From Tricholoma matsutake (Eukaryota; Basidiomycota; Agaricomycetes; Agaricales; Tricholomataceae), in NCBI GenBank assembly GCA_026075535.2, contig AP026543.1:2232001-2296000 (forward strand): DNA of 64,000 nucleotides, read 5' to 3'. The notes under the pieces were generated by a model, which saw only the letters and a program-made list of their open reading frames with translations, was not told the DNA's origin and did no database searches. A program made the position numbers and the translations under genes. Of the stretch, positions 10,262-22,140 are shown piece after piece (the stretch's first letter is position 1; each line of letters begins with the position of its first letter).

Positions 10262-11580
10262 AATTAACCACATCCCTCACATTCAACATGAGGGAGTGGG
10301 GATGATGTGATTAAATACATAAACTATGTTATTTATATATGTAAAAAGCCCTCACGTTCAGTGTGAGGAGCGAGGTAAAAACATAAAGAAAAAAAAACCC
10401 TCCCCAAGCACAATGGGGGAGGGGGAGGTGCAATACTATTAAATATAAAAAAACCCTCCCTGCACAAAATGTCAGGGGAGGGGGAGGTGATGTGGCCCTG
10501 CTGTCCTTGGTGTGTCTCCTGGGTTTGCCATCCTGGGTGCATTTTATTTGGTGCATCATCCTGGTTGTGCCATCCTGGGTGTGTCTTCTTTGGTGCTGTC
10601 ATTGTGGTTCCCATTGTCCTGCCCACTCCCTGTGGTCCCATATCTCCCTGTTGTCGCCCTTGGTGCCCATCATCCTCCCTGCTGGCATCATCATCCAGTG
10701 CTGGTGCTGGGCCTGCCATGTCATTTGGTGCCATCATGTGGGGCTGTCCTCATCCTTGTTCCACTTGCCATCCACCCCATGAGCAGTTGCTCTGTGGGGC
10801 TGGGAGCAGGTGGTGCGTTGTTCATTGCAGGGCCTGTTTGTGTTGTTAGTTGCACCAAAAGGAAGAAAATTAAATAAAAAAACTTATGGCCCAGGAGATG
10901 TCAGCGACATCTCCTGGGCCCTTGTTCCCGCTTCCCTGTCATTTCCCTCCTGTCATCCATCCCGACAATCCACCCTACAAGCAGTTGCTTGTAGGTGTGG
11001 GGTGGCTGCCATGGTGCTCATCATCATTGTCTGGCCCTGGTGGTGGTGGTGGTGGTGCCATTCAGCATTTTGTCATTGTCACCAGCATCATTCCACCCAT
11101 CATCCACCCCACGAGCAGTTGCTCATGGGGCTGGAGGTGGGTGGTGTGTCAGCATTGGCATCAGCATCCTCGTTGGGTCATCTTGGTGGGTCCTGGGGCA
11201 GTTCCTCATTGTGGTGGGGCCCTGGTGCTCATTCTTTGTTGTTGTTGGTGCACACCGTCATCCACTCACCCTACCCAACCTGCAAGCAGGCGCTTGCAGC
11301 AGTGGGAGTGGGTGGTATGTTTTTTCTACAATGGCCCCCTCTAGTCGACAATGGCTGTGGCATCACCACCACCACCCCCTCTCACTCACAAATGTAAGTC
11401 GGGGGTGTTTCTGGGTTCATTTCACTTGGGAGCACCGTGCCACATGACTACCACCCCCTCTCACTTGCAAATGCGAGGTGGGGGTGGTTCTTGGTCTGTT
11501 TCTCTTGCAATGGCCGCCACATCACCTCCACCACCCCCCCTCGCTCGCAATCATGAGTTGGGGTGGTTCCCCATTGTATT
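10262..11580. repeat. Palindrome-rich composite, block 2
   Basis: No gene. Three hairpin types are present. CCCTC/GAGGG types lie near 10273, 10349, 10396 and 10454, each next to A-runs. One near-ideal inverted repeat lies at 10888-10920 (15-bp perfect arms GGCCCAGGAGATGTC, 3-nt loop). AGC-type hairpins lie near 10777 and at 10974-10995 (CCTACAAGCA/TGCTTGTAGG), 11107-11130 (one mismatch in 11) and 11280-11299 (CTGCAAGC/GCTTGCAG). The same types recur in the same order at 56340-57265. Confidence 0.75.
10888..10920. repeat. Perfect 15-bp-arm inverted repeat
   Basis: GGCCCAGGAGATGTC, loop AGC, then GACATCTCCTGGGCC. Related inverted repeats with the outer arm GGCCCA are at 5605-5632, 56678-56705 and 57232-57264. 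It could act as a cruciform, a terminator-like hairpin, or the paired ends of a very short mobile unit. Confidence 0.9.
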
Positions 11581-11704
11581 TAGATATATTTAGAATTATA
11601 ATAAATTATTAATGTCATACTCATTGAAACCCACGGTAAAACCACACCCATAACCGTAATGGGTACGGTGTTCACAGGTACGGGTACATGAAATTATACC
11701 CGGG

Positions 11705-12225
11705 GGTTACCTGAGTCATGCCCTACTTGGAGGAGGCAAAGGCAGCCTTAGCAAAAATGAAGGACGATATGACATGCTTTTACAACCAATGCCATTCTCC
11801 GACCCCTCAGTACAAGGTTGGTGATTGAGTTTATCTTGACTCCAGTGACATCTCCACTATGCATCTGTCCAAGAAACTCGCTCATTGCTTCCTGGGACCT
11901 TTCCCCATCGTCAAGTGTGTTGGAACACATGCCTACTGTCTATGCCTCCCAGCCTCCATGTCCAGACTCCACCCAGTCTTCCATGTCATCAAACTCTTTC
12001 CAGCTCCCCCAGATCCATTCCCGGGATGCCATTCACATCCACCACCACCACCTACAGTGATTGAGGGAGAACCCCAATACAAAGTTGAGTCAATCTTGGC
12101 CAGCCAGTTGCATCAAGGAAAACTCCAGTATTTGGTGCATTGGAAGGGTTATGGGTATGAGGAGAACTCATGGGTCGAAGAGTCCGATGTGAATGCCCCT
12201 CGGTTAGTCAAGGAATTCCACTGAC
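11705..12225 (+). pseudogene. Ty3/gypsy chromovirus integrase C-terminus with chromodomain (fragment)
   Basis: The last part of a Pol polyprotein. The frame carries the C-terminal integrase SH3-like region (YKVGD, then LGPFPIV), a Pro-rich linker and a chromodomain (YLVHWKGYG...NSWVEE) ending at TGA near 12223. Upstream gag, protease and RT are absent. One in-frame TGA at 11826-11828 replaces an expected Arg codon. The LTR follows at about 12320. This is the 3' end of a truncated element. Confidence 0.82.
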
Positions 12226-12319
12226 GGCACACTACCACACCACGTTGCATTCAAGTCACTGACTTTGGTCGTATGCAATTTCAAATGCATCAGGGCAATG
12301 CATCTTAGAGAGGGGGTAA

Positions 12320-12700
12320 TGTAAGGGGACTAGGGGGGACTAGGGGGGTGCCCTGTGTGTTTCTCCTATTTTTTACATTTGTTCTATATTTTTCCTCACT
12401 TCATTTGCTTCTATTCTTCATTTTCTATGATTTTTCTGGATTTTATTACTAATTTCCCTTTCTATCATGTTTGTGCATGTTGACAGTTTTATATTTAGAG
12501 GCAGAGCACCCCTTCCAACATCTACCCCTTGGTATGATGTCATTCGGCAGCCTTGATCTGCCTATCTCTGCCTTTTCTATTTTTAGGTTATTATTTGATT
12601 TTTGCCATCTTCACATATACTGGGCATTGGCAAAGGGATCCTTAGAGTTTTCTCTTTGGATTTCCCTTTGCTAGAGGCTGAGGTTGCCCTTATAGGAGCT
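12320..12700 (+). repeat. LTR of the chromovirus fragment
   Basis: Begins TGTAAGGGGACTA after a purine tract (AGAGAGGGGGTAA). Homologous pieces on the minus strand occur at 48640-49000, 54951-55027 and 58066-58128. The right boundary is not fixed; similarity with the 48.6-kb copy reaches the TTGCCCTTATA tract near 12690. Confidence 0.65.
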
Positions 12701-12873
12701 TCTCAATCATTATGCTGCTGATCAGGCAACACTGCCAGGATGTGGTGTAGACACTGGAGATTTGGCATTGGGACCTGCCAGGACTGCAGAGCGCCAAGTT
12801 GCAGATAGTAGGAGAGATCTCATTGCTAGTGCAACAGTATCAAGCTGAACTGAGATGAAGGGGAGCCATATAA

Positions 12874-14222
12874 CTACACATATGATTTTACATGTAGTAG
12901 TCTACATATCACTTGTGAACAATGTTTGTTTGGGGAATACAGATGCAAGAATAAAAACCAAGCCATTGTGGTGATGTCAGCAGGAAACCCACAGTGCTCC
13001 ACCAACTGCTTCTCAAGCCACTTCTTACATATAACATTGCACTGCAACAACATATATGTATCTGCTTCTGTTGTGTCAGCTTTGAACAGGTCAATCAGTG
13101 CGATCATGCATGCATCATCCAAGTGCATCTCGATCTCCTGGAGACAAGCCATGGCTTTAGCACAACGTTCTGGAGAGGTATTGCAGATGCGCTCCTGAGG
13201 TTGTACAAGACTATGCTCAATAGTTTTGTTAAATGTTTCCAACAACTCCTTGATGCCATTCAACACAACCGTGCCTGGAACAGTGGAGCACTGTTTCTTT
13301 CCTGCCACTGCTGAGGACCAGCCTGATTGGCTGGCATCCAGTGCTGAGTATTTATGTTTTGAGGAGGTAGATGAAGATCCTGTGGTGTGTTCAATTTGTT
13401 GTAATGAAGATGGAGGTGGCAGGTCATGATGACTGGATCCAACAGATGGTGGAGGCAAAGAGGGTGGAGGTGGTGTAGATGAAGGAATGGTAGGAGGCTG
13501 AATAACAGATGTTTGCAGAGCAGATGTATTGACAGGAGTCTCCTTGTCGCTGATTGGTTCAGGAGGCATAGTTGAAACCGCACTAGAAGCACCCCGTGCT
13601 TGATCAGATGGTCAGAAAGCATGGGTTCCCTTTCCAAGGCCAGGCATGACTGCCAACATAATATGGTAGAGAGGAAATCCCTTGTTTGTGTACATCTTGG
13701 TGCCATCATGTTTCTGCAACTAAATCAGTGGCACAATCACAAGATTAATGTACAATGTACTGTAATGTATGCCTTCCAAGCATCCGCTTCACCTATGCCA
13801 ATATTTATTCCTTTTTCATCATCCCAATTAAAACCAGATAACCCTTTCAGAGTTGTGACAGTGTTGTAGGCAGTCCAAAGCTGGAGAGAATTGGTTGATC
13901 ATTGAAGATCAAGGAGTCTGGAGAGCTGTACACACCCATGAATATTTAGATTTACAGGCTTTGGCAGTCTTAGGAGCACCCATTCCATGATGCAATGCCA
14001 TCTCTGCGACCAGTTAAAGTTGGCGCCATCTGCTGCAGCATCCTTTTTAGAGCAAAGGAAAGTGATCATTCTTTCCTCATCAGCGGGGGACCAGTGACAC
14101 TGAGGGGCAGCAGCAGCAGCACTGGCAGCAACATTGGCAGCAGGCAGAGGCCTAGGGGGACTGTTAGATGAACGATGTGTATGCATGACGACAAGTTGTT
14201 CAATGCAATCCTGAGTCAGCAT
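12874..14222 (-). pseudogene. Myb/SANT-like (trihelix-type) domain protein, decayed
   Basis: Nuclear DNA-binding-type gene of a kind abundant in Agaricomycetes and often linked to Harbinger-type transposons. The first exon from ATG at 14222 has the SANT-like start WSPADEERMITFL. A frame slip after ANFNWS is followed by APKTAKACKSKYSW in another frame, then a 55-nt GT-AG intron (about 13955-13900). Next come LSGFNWDDEKG, a 47-nt intron near 13770-13724, and a long third exon with a Pro/Ser-rich linker and a C-terminal LDDACMIALIDLF helix. An in-frame TGA at 13612-13614 replaces an expected Arg codon. One frameshift plus one nonsense codon indicate a pseudogene; family assignment is from memory of the motif pattern. 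Confidence 0.7.
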
Positions 14223-14736
14223 ATGGCATACTGATGTTCACATGCCATCATATTCAGCATCACTTGGCAGACGATGAGGTCTGTGAGAATTTGCTGAATT
14301 TCTGTTACTGACCACCCTCTAATACATCCAAAATTTTGCAAAATCTTACTTGTGACCCAAAATGGCAATAACAACATTTTGCAACCCAAAAACCTCTCTA
14401 TGTTGGATTTTTGGAATGGCCCTAGGTATTTTTCTGAGCCTCGAGACATTTATTTTCTTTTCTCAAACTGAAACAATCCTACTGGCTGGACCGGGCTGCT
14501 CAGTGGATGACATGGCACAGATGGTGCCATTCAGCAGCAAATAATCAAAATGCTTACCTAATATCGCCACTGCACACAAAGAGGGCTGACCATTTGATGA
14601 CCCTCCCCTCCCTTGCTGCGCTCGGGGGGTCCCCCAAACTGGGTCATCTCAGGTCGGCACGCTAAAGCCTCATTCGTGCATTGATGACAAGCTGGGCCCC
14701 TTTGGGGCCTTGTTGGGGGGGGTCATGAGCACCATG

Positions 14737-14775
14737 TGAAATCCAAACCCTAACTGAACCCTAACTGAACCCTAA
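14737..14775 (+). repeat. Telomere-like 11-bp repeat
   Basis: Three units of CCCTAACTGAA, each containing CCCTAA, the complement of the TTAGGG telomere repeat used by basidiomycetes. It lies in otherwise gene-free DNA between 14223 and 15000. Confidence 0.6.
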
Positions 14776-15019
14776 CTGCTAACCTGGTATGCCCCTCAGT
14801 GGTGTGGGAATATTGCTAATACTGAGATGAGGCTTCTAATGAGAAAGGTAGCTTGCAAAACGAGGGGTTCTAACCAGAAGAATATTTTGCAAAATGGTCT
14901 TCTAATGTTCAACATATTTTGCATACACCTTTGTGTTATAGTAGAAGGGTATTTTGCAAGATACTGCTATTCTCTGGTGTCACTACAACATCTGGTCCAA
15001 ATAAGAGAAAGGGAACAAG

Positions 15020-18000
15020 AATGGAATATCTTCAATGGACTGCCTTGCAGACTGGACAGAGCAAGCAAAGCTGTTACTGGCGGTGCCTGCCACAGAACTA
15101 TCAAATGTTGATGCAATGTCGACTATAAGAGATTGGGGAGCATTGTTTGACATTGTGATGCCAATTGATGTGGACTGGTTTGAGGTGCTGTTGATGACAC
15201 ACCCAAACTGGCCATTCATAGAGTCAGTATGTTGAGGACTCCAAGAGGGATTCTGGCCCTGGGCAAACACTCAGTATGAGGAGTACCCATCTATAGTAGA
15301 TGAGCCACCAAAACCAGAAGAGGCTAAATCTTTGCATGAACAACGAGACCATGAACATTCAAAGGGGAGATTCTCTGGCTCTTTTGGCCAAGATCTGCTG
15401 CCTGGAATGCATGTGTCACCAATCCATGCAGTGCCAAAACCACACTCTGACAAATTAAGAATGGTCATCAATCAAAGCGCTGGACCATTTGCACCTAATT
15501 CAATGATCAGTCATGAGGACATCAAAGGGTTTCCACTGGACCACATGTCACATCTCAGAGAGGGACTGCTGAATCTAAAACCCCACCAGTCATGGGTTGT
15601 GTATAAGTCAGATGTTGCTGAGGCATACTGATTGTTGCTGATACATCCATTGTGGCAGATCAAACAGGTCATCACCATTGATGGAGAGCGGGACATTGAC
15701 TGAAATAACTGTTTTGGAGGAAGAGGCTCACCAGGGATCTATATATCATTCAATGGACTTGTGATGTGGATTGCAAGAAATGTGAAATTCATAGACAACC
15801 TTTGGACTTACATGGATGACTCCTTTGGTGTCAACAAAGAAGGCAGTGTGGGTACAGTAAATATGATCAGTGGATGCCCTCCAACCAAGTGAAGCTTCTA
15901 TACCTGTGGGATGAACTTTGCATTCCTCATGAGCAACACAAACAAGTTTTTGGAAAGACAATCACAATCATTGGAATCTGCGTTGATCCAAACAGCCTGA
16001 CTTTTTGCCTTCCCAAGCAAGCACTTGCTGATCTCCTCAAAGAGCTGGAGGAATTCACTTCATGGTCTGAGATGAAACATGGAGCATCATGGACTTTATA
16101 ATAATGGCAACAACTGGCAGGATGGATGAACTGGGGATTCAATGTCTTTCCCCTGCTTCGCCCATCTCTAAACAGATTGTATCCAAAAATTGCAGGCAAG
16201 GACCAGCCCTTAGCAAAAATCTGGGTCAACAATGCTGTTCAAGAGGACCTCACCTGGGCAGTTGCGCACATCCGACTTTCACTTGGGATCAAACTCCTAT
16301 CATCGGTGACTTGGGAGCTTGAGGATGCTGATGCAACTGTGTATTGTGATGTGTCAATGAAAGGCCTTGCTTTCTGGTATACTGGATGCTCTGGAGGTTT
16401 TGTTGCACCCATCCCTGATGAGACTGCATGCGACATCATCTTCTATTTTGAAGTGTTAGCTGTTGTGAGTGCCTTTAACAACCTTTGCCTGACTATGGAA
16501 CACTTTCCAAGGATCGTTATCTATATGGACAGCATGAATACCATCAACATTTTCAACTCCCTTCGGTGTCAGCCTGAGTTCAATCCCCTGCTGTGCCACT
16601 GTGTTGACATCATGATCAAGAAGAATTTTCACGTCACATTCCAGGTGAACAGAACACAGAGCCAATGCAATCTCTGGTGGAGAGTTTGAGAAGGCTCAGG
16701 CACTTGTGCCCGAGCTGCAAATTACAACATTTCAACCCCCATATTTGTCTACATTGGGGGCAGCAAAAAAATGATCACTTCCCACATCCGTGCATGGCAA
16801 CCACATCAGGAGCCATGGTCACAGGAATGCCTCATCTGTGAACATGCAATTGCACTTGGACAGGCCATCAATGTATCTACTTGGAACAACTATGGTTCCA
16901 CTCTTAATTCCTACCTCACATTTGTCCAACTTCATGACATGTCCATGGAACTGACACCTGACATGCTGAGCCTCTATACAGTCTACATGCGCCATCACAT
17001 CAAACCAAAATCCATGGACACCTACCTCTCTGGTATCTGTAGCCAGCTTGAGCCATACTTCAAACATGTTCATGAGGCCTGCAATACTTGCCTTGTTCAT
17101 TGCACACTCAAAGGATGTAAACGTCTGTGGGGGACTCCCACAGTCTGCAAGCATAGCATTTTAAGGTCCAGTTAAGTCTGTTTTTGATGTCTAAATGGGG
17201 CAACCGCAACCGCAACCGGTCCAGGACTGACCCAGATATTGATGGACCCCAACTGGACCGCATAGGACCAGTCCATATTGGTCCATGGACCGACAAAAAC
17301 CAGTCCAAACCGACTTTTTGTTGTAAAATTTGTTGTACCAATATAGCCCATATTTTTCTTGGAAACTATTACCCGGACAGTTTAACCGTTATTTAGGGAG
17401 TTGGATATTGTAATTCCCCGGTGATTGGTCCAATTTTTAAGAGATTTCATCAAGATTTGACTGAGATATGACCAAAATGAAAGTACATTGTATTACATGT
17501 AGGTTGTAGGTTGTAGGTTGTAGTTGTAGTATGTAGTTGCAGCTTGTCAGGGGTGTTAAATTAATCAAAGATGCATGGTACAGATGTTTATGTGAGTTAT
17601 TTTTATGTATTGGATGGTGTCCAATTGTACCCAACATTTTTGTAACACAAGTTATAAGCAGTACAATCAAAGTTATTTTAATCATGACAAAATTCTTGTG
17701 CAAAATGTATTTGGTGATATCTCTCTCAGTTCTCAACTGTTTTTGATGGTCCAGGGGGTGAAATTGAAGTCATTATGTGTGGGAATCAGGGTGTATAGTT
17801 CATGTAACATATAAACCGGTTGCAACTGGTTTTTATTGGTTTTTATTGGTTCAGTGATATTTTTCAAAGTGAAAGACTGGAAACTGGACTGCAAAAGACT
17901 GGTCCTATAAATAGCCACCTGACAAACCAGACTTCGGTTAAGTTCAGTTCAGTTTCGGTCTTTTTTCAGTTTGTAGGACTGGACCTCTAAACACTATGCA

Positions 18001-18610
18001 AGTGTGCACTCACAATCACTGATCTGGTCTCTGTGTGCACAGGCTTTCACTCCAACCCAACACATGATGACACTCTTTTCTGTGCCCAGCTCTGCATAGG
18101 CTTCTTTGCACTGATGCATCTTGGGGAACTCACCTTTCCAGACAGTCTCTCCATCTGCAATCCATGGAAGCTGTCCCGGTGCACATTGGTCATCCTACAA
18201 CCAGACTCCTTTCAGTTTTTCTTGCCTGGCCACAAGGCCAACAGATTCTTCAAAGGGAACATCATCATACTATGCAGCAATGGCCTCCCCTGTAATCCCA
18301 TGATGTGTTTCCAGAAATATCTTGTTTCCTACAATAGCTGATCTCCACTCTCATTACCTTCCTGGCTCACAGTGGATGGGACTGTCCCCACCCATTCTTT
18401 CTTCATGCATCACTTACATCAGTTCTTCAACTCCAACATCGGAGGTCAATCTATGCATGCTGGGGGTGCAACCTCACTCACAGAAAATGGGGTTGCACCC
18501 CACATCATCCAAGGAATTGGCCGGTGGGCATCTGCAGCCTGGTAAATCTACATTTGCAAGCATCCCATCCTCCTGCAGGCAATGCTCCATGCCTAGTCAC
18601 TGGCATTCCC
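15020..18610 (+). pseudogene. YR retroelement polyprotein (RT-RNase H-tyrosine recombinase), split by a MITE
   Basis: DIRS/Ngaro-type retroelement using a tyrosine recombinase instead of a DDE integrase. RT signals in order: PGMHVSPIHAVPKPHSDKLR (about 15400-15460), SDVAEAY, NCFGG and YMDDS (about 15813). RNase H follows (LAGWMNWGFNVFPLLRPSLN, about 16110-16170; YCDVSMKG near 16340; IYMDSMNT near 16520). The recombinase core-binding domain is at 16771-17145, and after the inserted MITE the catalytic part is at 18033-18600, with HAGGAT where RAGGAT is expected (active-site Arg changed to His), GIGRW and IYICKHP with the nucleophile Tyr. Stops include TGA at 15629-15631 and 15701-15703 and TAA at 18543-18545; several frame changes also occur. 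Not functional. Confidence 0.85.
17154..17996. mobile_element. Non-autonomous hAT-like element 3 (843 bp), inserted in the YR recombinase gene
   Basis: The left end TAGCATTTTAAGGTCCAG and the right end, in reverse, TAGTGTTTAGAGGTCCAG match elements 1 and 2. Flanks TGCAAGCA (17146-17153) and TGCAAGTG (17997-18004) agree in 6 of 8 bases. Inside are ACTGGT-type motifs and a central inverted pair (GACTGAGATATGACC / GGTGATATCTC). Removing it rejoins the recombinase core-binding and catalytic parts, which proves insertion. Confidence 0.85.
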
Positions 18611-18966
18611 ACACACCACCCTGGTAACCATGCCACACTTGGCGTCTGATCCCCATTGGGATTCATTGAGCCTGACATCCCCGCTGGGACTCATTCTGCC
18701 CTGTGGGCTTGGGCCTAGGCTTCTCAGCTGATGCACGTCTCAATTTCACTTTCTCTACACTTCCTCATAATTTTTCAGACTTTCTACCAGCCGCACTTGA
18801 CATGGACATGGACATTCTTTTCTCAGAGAACTCATGGACACCTTAATTCTTCTTCGGACAGTATCTTTCAGACCCCAAAGTTTCTCTACCTCTTTACTTG
18901 TATCACCACTCCTCACATCGCTACTCTCATCTCCTCCCCTTTCTTCTTTTTTCTCATAGGACTTTA

Positions 18967-19517
18967 GGTGTACCTTGGAGATACAAATAAATGGTGGCTC
19001 TTCTGGCTGACCCCAAGGGTTGCCGAAGATGCCATTTTCCCCCTACATTCTTGTGAGAAGAACCAGCACTTACACATTGGTCAAGTTTAAAGTCTGTTTA
19101 TGCAAGTCCAATGGAAAGTGCTCTATACAACAATACCTAGTGTCTCCTGCACCACATGCACACCACAGAATAGCACTGCATGCTCTGGCATTTGAGTCTC
19201 CTTGCACCGTGTGCACCAATAGTTCACACTGAACTGAGTTCTTCACTAAGTTTGTCTTCTCCTATTCTTTGGGAGAGAAATGAGAATCCTCTTCCTTGCT
19301 CTCTCTTCGTATCTCGTTCTCTTACAGTGTTACAGCACTCTGTTCTTTTTTGGTCTCCCACTGTCCCTCCCTAATGTTACATGTACCTTGGATATTTATT
19401 TGAGGTGTACCTTGGAGATACAAATAAATGGTGACTCTTCTGGCTGACCCCAAGGGTTGCCAAAGATGCCTTTTTCCCCCTACTTTCTTGTGAGAAGAAC
19501 CAGCACTTACACATTGG
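18967..19517 (+). repeat. Pair of 114-bp direct repeats 3' of the YR element
   Basis: 18967-19080 and 19404-19517 are about 95% identical (start GGTGTACCTTGGAG, end CTTACACATTGG), separated by 323 bp. Ngaro/PAT-type YR elements have split direct repeats of the form B1-A2-B2 downstream of their genes, and this spacing fits B1 and B2. I could not find a matching A1 upstream, so the assignment is an inference. Confidence 0.6.
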
Positions 19518-20690
19518 ACGCTATTCTCATTTTTCAGGTCCCGTGAGCTTTTACCATGACTGCCCTCCCACACTCTTGTGCTGTGGACACCCCCAAAAGC
19601 CTCTACTAATATACTGTCAAAGAGCAGGAAATGGGCCACCTAAGTGTAAAGGGTCTTTGGGTGAGAATATGTGACCCTTGCCACTTGCTTGGGTGTTTTG
19701 ATGGGTAGACAAATGTCCTGAGATGTTGTGTAGACAGCAAAAATGGACAAAAAGCAACTTGATCAGGTTAGGTGGATGATTTGCCACATGGGCCACAAAT
19801 ATGGAGATGACCATGAAGTGGGCCACCAAGGGTTTTACCAAGTAGTTACTAACACAATCCTATATATTTTGACCTTGACATATATATTCTCTACTTCCCC
19901 AAATATTTTCAGAATTTTTGGGCAATCCTGTTATGCCCTACATCCCATGATTTCAATATCACATGCCTTTTAAGGAAACCAGCATTTTGGGGCTATCCCC
20001 GATCTTCAGGCATATTTTTAAAGACCACTATCACATGACTTCAGCTGCAATTTTCAGCTGTAGATGTGTCCCCTACAGGCAGTGTCAGGCACTCCTTTGG
20101 CACATAACAAATTAGCAGTAAGTGGCATCATTCATCAGAAAAGTGCCAAGTGGCCCACTAGACAAGGTGGCCGACTTCCTGACCTGGTACAGTATGGTTC
20201 ATGAAAAAAAATCTTATCCAGATAATTTTTTTCAACCTTGGCCCCAATTTTATCTGGATAATTGCACATACATAGATTTGGAGCTGATTGTATCTGGATA
20301 ATCAAACCTGACATATGAAAAATCAGTTTTTCTTCTGAAATACATGTTTTTTTCCTTCTACAGTGCTGTGGAGCTGCAATGGAGAGCACATGCATGAATT
20401 CCAAGCAATAAACTACCAAGATTTCAGTCTTCTTCATTGTCCACCTCCAAACCAATAGCCTTTTGTCCCTTTTGAAATTTGAGTGTGGCCACAATTTGTT
20501 GAGTTCTTGTGTGAAGTTCTGTAAAATGTTTATAGTCTGTATGTTAAGGGTGAAGCCTCAACCACTCGATCTAGTTGATGTCATTCCACAAGGTGCTTCC
20601 TCAATGGGTTGTTCAGCACTAGTCTTACTTGGAGCATCTGACATAAGATGGATAGTGCACTCTAGCAGGCCTTCTGTGTAGAGTCATCGG
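19518..20690. other. Gene-free stretch
   Basis: No coding signal recognised. Between 20210 and 20305 the motif TATCTGGATAAT or its complement TTATCCAGATAA occurs three times, spaced by 40-50 bp, within AT-rich sequence. Otherwise I see nothing. Confidence 0.5.
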
Positions 20691-20694
20691 GGTT

Positions 20695-20775
20695 CATGCA
20701 CTAAGGGGCTTCCTTAGTGGTTTCAAGTAAGTTCACATACTAAGGGGCTTCCTTAGTAGTTTTGAGTAAGTTCGT
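20695..20775 (+). repeat. Two tandem 39-bp units with ACTAAGG hairpins
   Basis: Each unit contains ACTAAGGGGCTTCCTTAGT (7-bp arms, 5-nt loop) followed by a TTNNAGTAAGTTC block. The surrounding 20690-21280 looks like decayed LTR or untranslated sequence of a retroelement and includes two copies of TCCAATGTTGCGGA at 20939-20972. No gene is seen. Confidence 0.6.
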
Positions 20776-21999
20776 GAGTTCACAGGTTAAGGCTGTAGAT
20801 TGCCTAGATCTAAACTAAGGACATCCCTACTACAAGTTGCAGTACTTATACTAGGAGGGAGGTCCTTATTGTCCAATCAGAAAGATAGATGCATATCAAG
20901 TGAGAATAGAAACAATAAGCCTCATGCCTAGCATGAGATGTCCAATGTTGCGGATCCAATGTTGCGGATCCAATGTCAAGGAGTGCTGTGGTGCAGCATG
21001 TCAATTGTGGGAGTCCGATGTCATGGACCCGATGTCAAGGGGTCGCTGTATCACAGTATGTGTGGGAGCGGGTTCAGGTGCATGGAGTTGCCATGCATCA
21101 AGGGTGCCTTCCATGGGAAGGAGATCGAATGCATGTCATTGGCATGTGTTGTGGGCATGTCTGGTGTCAAGGGCATGCCTCAGGCATGAGTCAGGGAGTG
21201 CCTCCTGTCTGGAGGGGATCATTGGGTATGTCGGGTCGGTCAGGTTCCATGTGTTACAAGGAAAATTGTAACACTGTAGCAGCAAGTTCAATGTGTTGAT
21301 CCCCAGCACTCTGACATGGTACAGAATTCAATGTGCAAAGAAATGCACTAGAAGGGAGTAAAGTGAATCTCTTGACATGAAGATGCTGCAACATGTGGTG
21401 AACAGCATGGACCTGTTGACTGTGCATGTGCTCAAAAACCTGCATCGGTATATATAAAACTGATGTGATATGAGTGGCACTCGCAACCCAAGCATGTTTG
21501 CCATTTTTGCCACCGGTTTTGGAATACATAGAAAGGACTGTAAGGAGCAAAAACTTGCCAAGAGTGACAACAGATTTCAACTTGAAATAAAAATTTACCT
21601 CATCCAATCATCACCACGTTATTGAATAGAACTGAAGCTCAGCCAACCTGTAAAGGCACCAATGTAGAAACACGGGCATTCTCAAGCTCTACAGGCAGCT
21701 GGTATTTCTTCATAGCTTGTGTGTGTTGTGTAAGTAGCTACAGAGAATGGAGCTCAGAATGCCTGCCAGCTGAATCAGGGATATTAATATTAAGTTTACT
21801 CACCTTCTTCATCTGTGTATTTGCAACCTCTGCCACATTCAGTGCATTTCCTGTCAATTCCGGTGGCGATATCACTCTGTCAGAATGTGTGACTGGTTTC
21901 TGACCTGGTTGCCAGTGTTAATCATTGATCAAATCTGTCTAGTCATACCAGACCCCTGCCGATTTCCAGATGACAGACTCTGATCATGAATACACTGTG

Positions 22000-22140
22000 A
22001 ATCTCTTGTCTATACTGGTAACTGCAGTGCAAATAAATCACGGTTTTTCCTCACAGAACTGGAATTCTTGGGACACCGCATATCCTGCGAAGGGGTTGAA
22101 GCCTGCTCTTCGAAAGTAGATAAAATCTTGCATTGTTCCT
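22000..22140 (+). pseudogene. Ty3/gypsy reverse transcriptase scrap
   Basis: The plus strand encodes FFLTELEFLGHRISCEGVEA and then KVDKIL. This matches the RT thumb region of chromoviral gypsy elements (compare FLGHHISARGIEAD in the element at 36997-42747). Only about 45 codons are recognisable; flanks on both sides are unassigned (21280-22000, 22140-22400). Confidence 0.7.

Noticed and set aside
10492..11593. Several 80-195-codon plus-strand frames
   Set aside because: They are Cys/Pro/Val-rich translations of the palindromic composite, with no conserved domain and alternative frames equally open.
20135..20494. 119-codon minus-strand frame
   Set aside because: No recognisable domain, no supporting splice context, and it spans the repeated TATCTGGATAAT motif.
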